Assembly: GCA_036399775.1 (NCBI GenBank)
Contig: DASWMJ010000089.1
Coordinates: 124,001-188,000, forward strand
DNA from: JADMIH01 sp036399775
GTDB taxonomy: Bacteria; Chloroflexota; Chloroflexia; QHBQ01; JADMIH01
Length of the DNA stretch: 64,000 bases
Reading direction: 5' to 3'
Shown: in pieces, positions 8,159 through 15,927 of the stretch
Layout: every line of letters starts with the position of its first letter
Position numbering within the stretch: the stretch's first letter is position 1
The notes under the pieces: generated by a model
The model's database searches: none
Told to the model about the DNA's origin: nothing
Seen by the model: only the letters and a program-made list of their open reading frames with translations
Position numbers and translations under genes: made by a program

Positions 8159-8713
8159 ATGAGCATGAGACGACCGCGCCACAATATGGGCCGTATTGAT
8201 TGGATTGGGGCAGAGGCTATCGGTGTGCCTGGGCAGCGCACGTTTCGGGTGCTGGTACAATCGCAGGCAGGCGCGGCCCAGCTATGGATGGAAAAAGAGC
8301 AGTTGCAACAGCTAGCCGAGGCGATTGCCAGGATGGTGGTAGAGATTGACACAGAGCGCGGCTCAGAAGTACGGAACACCCCCGTGCTCGCCGAAAACCC
8401 CAAGCCGCCCGACTTCCCCTCCAACCCCGCCATAGAGGTAAGGGTGAGTACGCTAGGCCTGAGATACGATCCCCAACGCGACCTGATCGCCCTGGAAGCC
8501 TTCGACATCGAGGCGTCCGAAGGTGAGGTGCCTGCCTTCAGGTGCCTTGCTACCCGCCGCCAGATGGAGACGCTACAGGCGAACAGCCTCGATGTAGTGT
8601 CGTCCGGCAGGCCCAGGTGCCCCTTTTGCCATGCGCCGCTACCCTCGCCCGGCATGCCTCACTTCTGCCCGCCCACCAACGGCCACCAGAAGCTATCGCC
8701 TGATGAAGAGTAG
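8159..8713 (+). CDS. DUF3090 family protein with C-terminal zinc-binding tail
   Basis: The 184-residue protein matches DUF3090 (PF11290), a family known mainly from Actinobacteria and Chloroflexota. Visible family marks are the early GVPGQRTFRVLVQS strand, the WMEKEQLQQLAEAIA helix, and the ending CPFCHAPLPSPG followed by HFCPPTNGH, a probable zinc knuckle. The ATG at 8159 has AGGAGA about 10 bases upstream; a TTG further 5' lacks such support. Function is unknown. The gene ends just before a strong bidirectional terminator. Confidence 0.85.
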   Translation: MSMRRPRHNMGRIDWIGAEAIGVPGQRTFRVLVQSQAGAAQLWMEKEQLQQLAEAIARMVVEIDTERGSEVRNTPVLAENPKPPDFPSNPAIEVRVSTLGLRYDPQRDLIALEAFDIEASEGEVPAFRCLATRRQMETLQANSLDVVSSGRPRCPFCHAPLPSPGMPHFCPPTNGHQKLSPDEE

Positions 8714-8732
8714 CTCTGGCACAATCCTTCTG

Positions 8733-8793
8733 TAAAACTAATAAAAATCCCTGTTGGGCGCTCCGCGCCCAACAGGGATTTTTATTAGTTTTA
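8733..8793. terminator. Bidirectional terminator with a perfect 29-bp stem
   Basis: Arms 8733-8761 and 8765-8793 are perfectly complementary, with a 3-base loop, a GC-rich top and A/T tracts at the base. It lies between convergent genes ending at 8713 and 8822, so it can end transcripts in both directions. A second small palindrome, CCCCATGCATGGGG, follows at 8802-8815. Confidence 0.9.
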
Positions 8794-8821
8794 TCTCTCC
8801 TCCCCATGCATGGGGGAATGA

Positions 8822-9793
8822 CTACTCGATTTGCCTCTCGCTAAGCTCGCCGGTGAGCGAGTCTTTGATTTCGAAGAAAGCATTCACGAAGGAGTCCATG
8901 CCCGCCAGCTTGCCCGACTTCCAATCCGCCATACTGACTGTGATGAGAGGGCGACCCTTCACTGAGACGAAGAGGCTCCTCTTGCGCCAAAGGAAGTAAC
9001 GCGCCATCAGGAGCAATCCGCCAAGTCCTAATACCAGGCCGGGCACGAAAGGTTCCACAAACGCGTATAGTAGGGAGAAGTTAGACACTAATGCAGCTCT
9101 TTGCACCTGGGCATACATCAGGGCGGCTGACATAGCCAGCAGCAACAGGCCAAAGAAGAAGTTCCAGCCCGACGCCCGTTCGGCCAGGGTGCCCACCGCG
9201 TCGATGTCCCGCACGAAGGCTGACCGCACGACACTTGGGGCAAGCAATATAACCCGCTTATTAGTCAGGTAGAGCGCGCCAAGCTGGTAGGCTACGCTCT
9301 CTTGCTGCAATAGTTGGAGCGCGCCCTTCGGCACGAGAGGGCCTGTGGCAAGAAGCGGCCCGCTGTAATTGAGGGGGCCGGTCTGTCGCCCAGCATAATT
9401 GAGCGGCCCTGTCTGCCGCCCGGCGTAATTTAGAGGCCCGGTGTTGCGGTCATAAGCTTCTGAGGAAGGGACGCGGGGGGGTAAGGGGCCTGAAGCGCGG
9501 GGCTGCTCGCGGCTTGAAGCGGGGGCGGTGGCCACGTCCTCTAGCTGGTAGGGGCGTGCCGGTGACGGGGCATTACCGTTTGGGTTATACTCCGTTCGTG
9601 CAGGGCGAGCGGGAGGCGACAATGGAGCAGAGACCGGGGTTGCGGTGGACTGAATGGGCGGGCTGGGCACGGGACGTGGCATAGACCTGGTGGTCGCCGA
9701 TGCGCCAGGCAGCACGAGGCCACATCGAGGGCAGGATTTAGCCTCCGGTGCGAGTGAGCCTTTGCAGCGCGGGCAGACGATGAGCGTAGCCAA
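8822..9793 (-). CDS. Zinc-ribbon, proline-rich linker and PH-like membrane protein
   Basis: About 323 residues. It begins with a double-CxxC zinc ribbon (CPRC and CPRCG). A Pro/Ser-rich linker follows and contains three near-perfect copies of the decapeptide TGPLNYAGRQ, then TGPL. The C-terminal part starts with LYLTNKRVILLAP, a strand-turn pattern typical of bacterial PH-like domains. Two hydrophobic spans (FFFGLLLLAMSAALMYA and VPGLVLGLGGLLLMARYFL) are probable membrane segments. I place the start at TTG 9793, just before the zinc ribbon; the frame stays open to 9868. Function is unknown; zinc ribbon plus PH-like plus membrane spans suggests a membrane-bound sensor or scaffold (inference). 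Confidence 0.7.
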   Translation of the reverse strand: MATLIVCPRCKGSLAPEAKSCPRCGLVLPGASATTRSMPRPVPSPPIQSTATPVSAPLSPPARPARTEYNPNGNAPSPARPYQLEDVATAPASSREQPRASGPLPPRVPSSEAYDRNTGPLNYAGRQTGPLNYAGRQTGPLNYSGPLLATGPLVPKGALQLLQQESVAYQLGALYLTNKRVILLAPSVVRSAFVRDIDAVGTLAERASGWNFFFGLLLLAMSAALMYAQVQRAALVSNFSLLYAFVEPFVPGLVLGLGGLLLMARYFLWRKRSLFVSVKGRPLITVSMADWKSGKLAGMDSFVNAFFEIKDSLTGELSERQIE

Positions 9794-9916
9794 GTTCAAG
9801 CTTCCCCTACGTGCCAGGTTACGACTAGAGTACAGGGAGAGTATATCACAGCCACTATGCACCCGCAATTACGTGGAGAACCGCAAGTGCTTAGATTACA
9901 GGTAAAGAAATGTCTC

Positions 9917-10010
9917 CGCAGGGGAGACCCGGTGGGTCGCCCTGGTCGGGATGGCGTATCATGCTTGAATCATATCCTGGACAGGGCGGCTCACCGGGTC
10001 TCCCCTGCGG
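9917..10010. repeat. 94-bp paired palindromic element with conserved core
   Basis: Outer 19-bp arms 9917-9935 and 9992-10010 are perfect inverted repeats. The inside holds half of the GGGTCGCCC palindrome and a core at 9948-9968 that matches 46918-46938 with two differences. The element ends 7 bases before the midA start codon and occupies the place of a normal ribosome binding site. Confidence 0.85.
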
Positions 10011-10017
10011 CAGCAGT

Positions 10018-11181
10018 ATGAACGCTGGCGGAGAACTATTGGACGCGTGGATACGCGAGCAGATAAGAGCCAACGGACCCGTGACCGTCGCCCGGTTCAT
10101 GGAGTGGGCGCTGTACCACCCGCAGTACGGATATTACACGACTGGACCCAACATCGGCCCACGTGGCGACTTTACCACCAGCCCCGAAGCCTCGCCTATG
10201 TTCGGCAGGCTCCTGGCAAAGCACATCTCCGAGACGGACGCGCTGCTGGGCAGCCCTTCCCTATTTCACGTCGTTGAGTTTGGTCCCGGACGAGGCACTC
10301 TGGCGGGAGATCTGCTCGATAGGCTTCAGCAAGCGGACCCATCATTCTATCAAAGGCTGCAGTACTGGCTTGTTGAGGTCAGCCCTGCCCTGGCGGCGAC
10401 TCAGAAGGAACGCCTCTTGCCTGCCCACTCCGAGGTGGCGCGCTGGGCAAGCAGGCCGGAGCAGGTGCCGCGCGAGCCTATGGCACGCGGGCTTATGGGC
10501 GCGGTAATAGCCAACGAGTTCATTGATGCTTTCCCAGTACACGTCGTTGAGAACTACGGCGGGGTCGTCAGCGAGCAGTATGTTGGCCTGGCAGGCGATG
10601 AGGCCCTGCGATTTAGTTATGGTCCACCTTCGGACCCGCGACTGCTGACATTCATAGAACAATACGAGATCGCGCTTGAACCCGGCCAGCGAGTCGAAAT
10701 CAATCTGGGCGCTGAAGAATGGGCAAAAGTGTTAGGCGAGATAATGGCGGCCGGCATTGTCACCGTGATCGACTACGGTGACACTCAGCCCGCCCGGTAC
10801 TCGGAGGCGAGGCGCGAGGGCACCCTCCTGGGGTACTACGGCGGCGCGGTCACCCACGACATCCTGGCTCACCCCGGCAGGCAGGACCTCACGGCGCTGG
10901 TTGATTTCAGCGCTCTCCTGGATAGCTGCCGCGAGGCAGGCTTCGACCTGCTCGGCATGACCCGCCAGGCAAACTTTCTCATAGGCCTGGGGTTGGGCAC
11001 GACGGAGACGGTGGAGGGTTCCGCCAATGACGTGCAGGACGCTCTGGAAACGCGGCGCGGCTTGCAGGCGCTCGTCTCCATGGAGGGACTAGGCAGATTC
11101 CACGTGATGCTCCTCGGCAGGGGGGTTGATATTTCAGCGGCGAAAAGCAGGCTATCCGGGCTGAAATATGCGTCCGTTTAA
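10018..11181 (+). CDS. MidA/NDUFAF7-type SAM-dependent methyltransferase
   Basis: The 387-residue protein belongs to PF02636 (Methyltransf_28), whose mitochondrial member NDUFAF7 methylates an Arg of a complex I subunit. Family hallmarks are visible: FMEWALYHPQYGYYT, GDFTTSPEASPMFG, the SAM loop VVEFGPGRGTLAGDLL, the signature IANEFIDAFPVHVVE, and the late VDFSALLDSCREAGFDLLG with QANFLIGLGL. The bacterial substrate is not established; a link to complex I is inference. The ATG at 10018 starts right after the palindromic element and has no Shine-Dalgarno sequence. The frame is open further upstream only because the repeat contains no stop. Confidence 0.9.
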   Translation: MNAGGELLDAWIREQIRANGPVTVARFMEWALYHPQYGYYTTGPNIGPRGDFTTSPEASPMFGRLLAKHISETDALLGSPSLFHVVEFGPGRGTLAGDLLDRLQQADPSFYQRLQYWLVEVSPALAATQKERLLPAHSEVARWASRPEQVPREPMARGLMGAVIANEFIDAFPVHVVENYGGVVSEQYVGLAGDEALRFSYGPPSDPRLLTFIEQYEIALEPGQRVEINLGAEEWAKVLGEIMAAGIVTVIDYGDTQPARYSEARREGTLLGYYGGAVTHDILAHPGRQDLTALVDFSALLDSCREAGFDLLGMTRQANFLIGLGLGTTETVEGSANDVQDALETRRGLQALVSMEGLGRFHVMLLGRGVDISAAKSRLSGLKYASV

Positions 11182-11253
11182 AGGCTGGCCTACACTTTGC
11201 TGTATCTCTCGTGTAGACCTGTTTTTGCACCGACAGGTGAAAGGAGGCCCAGG

Positions 11254-11433
11254 ATGCCAAGGGGTGTAGAAGAAGGCAGCAAGCGAGATCGCCAGTACGA
11301 GCATATCAAGGACTCTTACGAGGAGCGCGGCGTCTCCGAAGAGGAGGCCGAAGAGCGGGCGGCTCGCACCGTGAACAAGCAGCGTCGCGAAGAAGGCGAG
11401 ACTAAGGAGCAGAGAGACGAGAAAGCGGACTAG
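11254..11433 (+). CDS. Small highly charged conserved protein
   Basis: This 59-residue, Glu/Arg/Lys-rich helical protein has the pattern RDRQYEHIKDSYEERG followed by AEERAARTVNKQRREEG. Small proteins with this pattern are widespread and often annotated as plasmid stabilization or DUF7218-like; no function is established. AAAGGAGG lies just upstream of the ATG at 11254. It is followed after 27 bases by the Cys-rich gene at 11461, so the two are probably co-transcribed. Confidence 0.8.
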   Translation: MPRGVEEGSKRDRQYEHIKDSYEERGVSEEEAEERAARTVNKQRREEGETKEQRDEKAD

Positions 11434-11460
11434 GGACCGGCCACCGAGGAGGTGATATTC

Positions 11461-11622
11461 ATGTACGACCAGACCGATAACAACGCCACCGAGCAAACGT
11501 GCCCGAACTGCGGGATGCCGCAGGCTGAATGGCAGGGAAACAGCGGCTCAGGCTGCCAGCTAGGGGAGAAGACCTACTGCTGCCAGGGGTGCGCGATAGG
11601 CACGGGATGCACCTGCAAATAG
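11461..11622 (+). CDS. 53-residue Cys-rich probable metal-binding protein
   Basis: A 54-codon frame starts at ATG 11461 behind the very strong site GAGGAGGTGA and ends at TAG 11620-11622. The product has eight Cys in 53 residues: TCPNCG, SGC, YCCQGC and GCTC. This spacing suggests one or two zinc or other soft-metal sites, as in small metallothionein-like or zinc-ribbon proteins. It has no signal peptide. The strong ribosome site and tight spacing to the gene at 11254 support a real gene. Its metal and role are unknown. Confidence 0.75.
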   Translation: MYDQTDNNATEQTCPNCGMPQAEWQGNSGSGCQLGEKTYCCQGCAIGTGCTCK

Positions 11623-11664
11623 ACGCTTAGCGGTGGGCAAACAAACTAACCCGCCTGGGCGCAA

Positions 11665-13224
11665 TCAGGCTACGGAGCCACCCGTCATCAGGAGACCTAG
11701 CTTCTCGCGGGTGGCTTCCGCGCGTGGCAAGGTAGCAACTAGCTTGCCCTTGTAAATGACCCCGATCGTGTCGGAGAGGGCCAGCACCTCGTCAAGTTCT
11801 GCGGACACCAGCAGCACGCCCACTCCTTCATCCCTCTGCGCGATGATCTGCTTGTGGATGAACTCTATCGAGCCTACATCGAGCCCGCGCGTGGGCTGCG
11901 TGGCGATGAAGAGGCGTATCTGGCGGGAAAGCTCGCGCGCCAGGATGGCTTTCTGCTGGTTGCCCCCCGAAAGATTGCGGGCAAGCGCCTGGATGCCGGG
12001 CGTGCGTACGTCGAACCGCTTGACCAGCTTACGCGCGAAATCCCCTATGAAAGCGAAGTTGCGTAACGGCCCACTGGCGAAGGGCGGCTCGTCGTGCGTG
12101 GTGATGCTCATATTGTCGGCGATGGAGTAGGTGAGCACGAGGCCGTGCTTATGCCTGTCTTCGGGTACGTGGGCCACACCCATGTCTATGAGCGACCGCG
12201 TGTTGGCGTTGGTGATGTCTCGCCCATCAAAGCTGATTTTGCCGTGCGACACTTTACGCAGGCTGGTTAGCGCCTCCACCAACTCGGTTTGCCCGTTACC
12301 TTCAACACCCGCCACTCCAAAGACTTCTCCCTCGCGCACCGTGAGATTGAGGCCGTCCACTGCGAACTGCCCGCGATTGTCCTTCACTTGAAGATTCTCT
12401 ATCTCCAGCACCGGCTTACCCGGCTTCGCGGGGCGCTTGTCAACCTGGAGGAGCACCGAGCGCCCCACCATTAGGGAAGCGAGATCGGCTTCGGTGGCGG
12501 TGCGCGGGTCGGCAGTGCCCGCCATGCGCCCATGCCTCAAGACGGAGATGCTATCGGCTATCGCCAGCACTTCTTTCAGCTTGTGCGAGATAAAAACGAT
12601 AGACTTGCCGCTCTCGGTCAGGCGGCGCATGATGGTGAAGAGATCTTGCGCCTCCTGCGGCGTGAGCACGGCGGTAGGCTCGTCCAGGATAAGTATGTCT
12701 GCGTTGCGGTAGAAGGCTTTGAGAATCTCCACCCTCTGCTGCGAGCCGACCGGCAGGTCCTCTATCTTCGCGTCGGGGTCAACCTGTAGGCCGTACTCAG
12801 CTGACAGCTTACGCACGCGCTCGGCGGCCGCGCGCCTGTCAAGCATCACCCCGGCGGTAACAGTCTCGCCCCCCAGCATGACGTTCTCCGTGACGGTGAG
12901 GGGCGGGACCAGCATGAAGTGCTGGTGGACCATGCCTATACCGGCGGCTATGGCGTCGTTCGGCCCGCTGAAGTGTACCTCTTTGCCTTTGACGTAGACG
13001 TGCCCCTCGTCCGGCTTGTAGAGGCCGTACAGTATGTTCATGAGGGTAGACTTGCCCGCGCCGTTCTCCCCCAGCAGGGCGAGTATCCCGCCGCGCCGCA
13101 GATCGAGGTCAATATGGTCGTTGGCTAGCACTCCTGGGAAGCGCTTGGTCACTCCACGAGCCTGGAGCGCATAATCAGGGTTGGGCGCGTCCGCCAGTTG
13201 GGTTGTGTGTTCTTGCGTTTGCAT
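11665..13224 (-). CDS. ABC transporter ATP-binding protein, BMP/nucleoside type
   Basis: The 519-residue cytoplasmic ATPase has two fused ABC domains, as in the YufO/NupO and sugar (RbsA-like) importers. Domain 1 (about 20-260) has Walker A GENGAGKST, signature LPVGSQQRVEIL and Walker B ILILDEPTAVL. Domain 2 (about 270-510) has the degenerate Walker A GVEGNGQTEL usual in this class and the signature LSGGNQQKAILARE. It is the last gene of a minus-strand operon with the substrate-binding lipoprotein (17085-15928) and two permeases, and starts 27 bases after the second permease stop. Nucleosides are the likely cargo by analogy with NupNOPQ and BmpDEFG; this is inference. Confidence 0.92.
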   Translation of the reverse strand: MQTQEHTTQLADAPNPDYALQARGVTKRFPGVLANDHIDLDLRRGGILALLGENGAGKSTLMNILYGLYKPDEGHVYVKGKEVHFSGPNDAIAAGIGMVHQHFMLVPPLTVTENVMLGGETVTAGVMLDRRAAAERVRKLSAEYGLQVDPDAKIEDLPVGSQQRVEILKAFYRNADILILDEPTAVLTPQEAQDLFTIMRRLTESGKSIVFISHKLKEVLAIADSISVLRHGRMAGTADPRTATEADLASLMVGRSVLLQVDKRPAKPGKPVLEIENLQVKDNRGQFAVDGLNLTVREGEVFGVAGVEGNGQTELVEALTSLRKVSHGKISFDGRDITNANTRSLIDMGVAHVPEDRHKHGLVLTYSIADNMSITTHDEPPFASGPLRNFAFIGDFARKLVKRFDVRTPGIQALARNLSGGNQQKAILARELSRQIRLFIATQPTRGLDVGSIEFIHKQIIAQRDEGVGVLLVSAELDEVLALSDTIGVIYKGKLVATLPRAEATREKLGLLMTGGSVA

Positions 13225-13251
13225 TTATAAGCCTATCCGGGTGAAAACGCA

Positions 13252-14415
13252 CTACTTGTCATACGGTATGCCAACGGCGGCGGGCGGCGTAGAGCGGCCC
13301 ACCAGCCCCGCCAGCACGACTATCGTAACGAGGTAGGGCAGGATACCTATGAGTTGGAGGAGGTTGTACTGCCTAAGGGCCACGACCAACGGACCAAGCA
13401 GGAGCAGGCCGATAAGCATAGACGATACGATACCGAATGGCGTGCGGCTGGCGAAGGCAGATAGCCAGGAGGGAAGAGCCTCCGGGCGCATGACATTGAG
13501 CCGCTTGAGGGCAGCCAGGCCGATTATCAGCACGGCGACTACGACCACCATCCAGGCAGGTATGCCGCCAAGTAAATCGAGGAAACTACTGCCCGCCGCC
13601 GTGCCCGTATCGCACTGCTGGATGTTGATCTGCGCGGCCGATGCTAAACCAAACAAGAGGGCCGCGCCCCACGCGCCGAAGGGGGTCCACTTGCCGAAAA
13701 TCAGGGCGGCCAGGGAGATGAAACCGCGCCCTGCGGTCATGCCTGGGGAGAAGGACGACACCTCGGCGACCAGGTAGGCCCCGGCCAGGCCCGCTATGCC
13801 CCCGCCGATGATGACGTTGGCGTAGCGCATGAAGAAGACGTTGATGCCCACCGTGTCGGCGGCGCGAGGGTGCTCGCCCACCGCTCGCGTGCGCAGTCCC
13901 CACCGCGTGTAGAAGATGACGAAATGGACCACCACCACTAAGATGAGCGCGGCCCATATGATAGGTTGGTGAGAGAAGAGCCCGCCGTACGGTTCTAGCT
14001 GGGAGAGGAAGGGTATATCAAGAATAGGCAGGCGCGGGATTGGAGGGGCATTGCGGGCGTAATACTGGTCGTAGAAGTAGCCCGTCATGCCGAATGCCAG
14101 AATATTGACCACTGTGCCGCTAATAATCTGGTCTATCTTGAACGTAACCGACAGGAGCGCGTGGAGTGCCGCCAGGAGAGCTGCGCTTAATGGGGCAGCC
14201 AGCACTCCCAGCCAGATGTTGCCGGTGATAGAGCCGACCGCATACGCGCTGAACGCGCCCATGAGCATCATGCCCTCGATGGCGATGTTGACCACGCCCG
14301 AACGCTCGCAGAATAGGCCGCTCAACGCGCCCAGGGTAAGGGGCGTCGCCACCCTCAGGGTGGTAACGAGCACCGTCACTATCAGCACATCAATTGGGAC
14401 GCCGCATACTGTCAT
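13252..14415 (-). CDS. ABC transporter permease, BMP/nucleoside type (YufQ-like)
   Basis: The 387-residue integral membrane protein is of the BPD_transp_2 family (PF02653), with about ten hydrophobic segments. The motif RSGVVNIAIEGMMLMGAF near the start marks the YufQ/NupQ branch, and TAGRGFISLAALIFGKW is the cytoplasmic coupling region. It pairs with the permease encoded just upstream (14471-15814). The only good start, ATG 14415, directly abuts a heptanucleotide repeat tract (14416-14452), so no Shine-Dalgarno sequence is present. Translation may depend on coupling or be weak. Confidence 0.9.
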   Translation of the reverse strand: MTVCGVPIDVLIVTVLVTTLRVATPLTLGALSGLFCERSGVVNIAIEGMMLMGAFSAYAVGSITGNIWLGVLAAPLSAALLAALHALLSVTFKIDQIISGTVVNILAFGMTGYFYDQYYARNAPPIPRLPILDIPFLSQLEPYGGLFSHQPIIWAALILVVVVHFVIFYTRWGLRTRAVGEHPRAADTVGINVFFMRYANVIIGGGIAGLAGAYLVAEVSSFSPGMTAGRGFISLAALIFGKWTPFGAWGAALLFGLASAAQINIQQCDTGTAAGSSFLDLLGGIPAWMVVVVAVLIIGLAALKRLNVMRPEALPSWLSAFASRTPFGIVSSMLIGLLLLGPLVVALRQYNLLQLIGILPYLVTIVVLAGLVGRSTPPAAVGIPYDK

Positions 14416-14474
14416 AGGGGTTAGGGATCAGGGATCAGGGATCAGGGATCAGTTAGCACTCAGTACTCGCTCAG
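14416..14474. repeat. Heptanucleotide tandem repeat between permease genes
   Basis: About four and a half GGGATCA-type 7-mers (14423-14452) are followed by ACTCAGT/ACTCGCT units to about 14474. The tract fills the gap between the two permease genes. Its far end overlaps the last codons of the upstream permease and supplies its stop. Confidence 0.85.
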
Positions 14475-15814
14475 GTAGGGGGGCTATTCGTCCTTTGTTC
14501 ATCGCCTTCTTTGTTGCCGGTGAAGACCGGGTCGCCCTCCGGTGTCTCCGATTTGCCTGTCGGATAGCTCGCGGAGAAGCGCGTCTCGGTTAGCGGCTCT
14601 TCGGTGAGAGGGGCTTCAGCGCCGCCAACGGGCACGGCGGCTGGGGCCAGCGTCAGGGTGGTAGCGATGGGCTTGATCTTCAACCTGAAGAGCCACACGA
14701 TAATCACGTCCGCCGCCACGAAGAGGAGCACCAGGCCCTGCACGACCGAGATGATGGACTGCGAAATCTGAGTGTTGAACTGCATCTGGGTAGCGCCCGA
14801 ACGCAGCCCGCCAAATAGGAGAGCCGCGCCCACCACGCCGAAGGGGTGCGTGCGTCCAAGCAGGGCGATGGCTATGCTGTCGAAGCCGTAGCCGGAGCCG
14901 AAACCAAGCTCGTGGCGGTAGGTGACGCCCGTCACTTCCACGCTCCCCGCAGCGCCCGCCAGCATGCCGCTCAGGGCCATCGCCAGCACGGTGCTACGGG
15001 CCACGCTCATGCCTGCATAGCGCGCGGCGTGGGGGTTCGCGCCAACCGTGCGTATTTCGAAGCCCCATGTGGTGCGGCTGAGAAAGATGTAAACGAGGAT
15101 GGCGGCCACGAGCGCGAGGACCACGCCCCAGTGCATCTCCCACTCGCTGCCGGGGAATAGTAGGGGTAATTGCGCCTGCTCGGCTATAGCAGGCGTGCGG
15201 GCCGTGACGCCCGTGGGGTCTTTCATCGGGCCGCCGATCAGGTATTGCACTATCTGTAGGGCGATGTAGTTGAGCATGATGGTGATAATCACCTCATGCG
15301 CGCCCCGGAAGGCTTTGAGAGCGCCTGGGATCGCGCCCCAGGCCATGCCCGCGAGGAGGCCCGCGCCCATCGCCAGTATCAGGTGAACGGGGAAGGGGAG
15401 GCCCTTGATCGAGTAGCCGACAAAGGCGGTGGCTAGCGCGCCCGCCGCCAGTTGCCCCTCGGCACCGATGTTGAAGAGGCCACACTTGAAGGCCAGGGCG
15501 ACGGCCAGCCCCGCGAAGATGTAGGGCGTGCTCGCCATGAGGGTGTCGGCTATCCGGGACGGAGAGCCGACAGCGCCCTTCCAGAGGCCCACAAACGCGC
15601 CGTCCGGCCCGATCACCTTCATGATGTCGCCCGTGGAAGCCCAGATGACTAGGCCGCTGAGCACGAAGGCGGTGAAGATAGCCAGCACGGGCACAAGGAG
15701 AGACCTACCGGTGCGTAGCCACTCGTTGATGGGGTTGGCGGCAGGCTGCGCGGTGGGGGTGGGCGCGCCTGCCAAACCTGGGTTGCCTTTGGAATTACCT
15801 GAGATCGTCTTCAA
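14471..15814 (-). CDS. ABC transporter permease, BMP/nucleoside type (YufP-like)
   Basis: This 447-residue membrane protein of PF02653 is the first permease of the importer. The GLFNIGAEGQLAAGAL motif and the later YGFDSIAIALLGRTHPFGVV are typical of the YufP/NupP branch. A hydrophilic N-terminal tail of about 35 residues and a Pro/Glu-rich C-terminal tail of about 60 residues are longer than usual. The start appears to be TTG at 15814 with a weak ribosome site. A hairpin at 15836-15873 separates it from the lipoprotein gene, which suggests that binding protein and permeases are made in different amounts. Confidence 0.88.
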   Translation of the reverse strand: MKTISGNSKGNPGLAGAPTPTAQPAANPINEWLRTGRSLLVPVLAIFTAFVLSGLVIWASTGDIMKVIGPDGAFVGLWKGAVGSPSRIADTLMASTPYIFAGLAVALAFKCGLFNIGAEGQLAAGALATAFVGYSIKGLPFPVHLILAMGAGLLAGMAWGAIPGALKAFRGAHEVIITIMLNYIALQIVQYLIGGPMKDPTGVTARTPAIAEQAQLPLLFPGSEWEMHWGVVLALVAAILVYIFLSRTTWGFEIRTVGANPHAARYAGMSVARSTVLAMALSGMLAGAAGSVEVTGVTYRHELGFGSGYGFDSIAIALLGRTHPFGVVGAALLFGGLRSGATQMQFNTQISQSIISVVQGLVLLFVAADVIIVWLFRLKIKPIATTLTLAPAAVPVGGAEAPLTEEPLTETRFSASYPTGKSETPEGDPVFTGNKEGDEQRTNSPPT

Positions 15815-15835
15815 GGAGTTTCCAGGTAAGAAAGA

Positions 15836-15873
15836 GGCGGTGCAACACCCGTTCTATCAGGTTTTACACCGCC
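15836..15873 (-). terminator. Intercistronic hairpin (possible attenuator) in the BMP operon
   Basis: Arms of 14 bases (15836-15849 and 15860-15873) pair with two mismatches around a 10-base loop. It lies between the binding-protein gene and the first permease. No clear T tract follows on the minus strand, so partial termination or mRNA stabilisation are both possible. Confidence 0.5.
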
Positions 15874-15927
15874 CCGGTTAGCTCACGTTTATGACGAGGT
15901 CAGAACGTTACGCCATTATACAGCATC

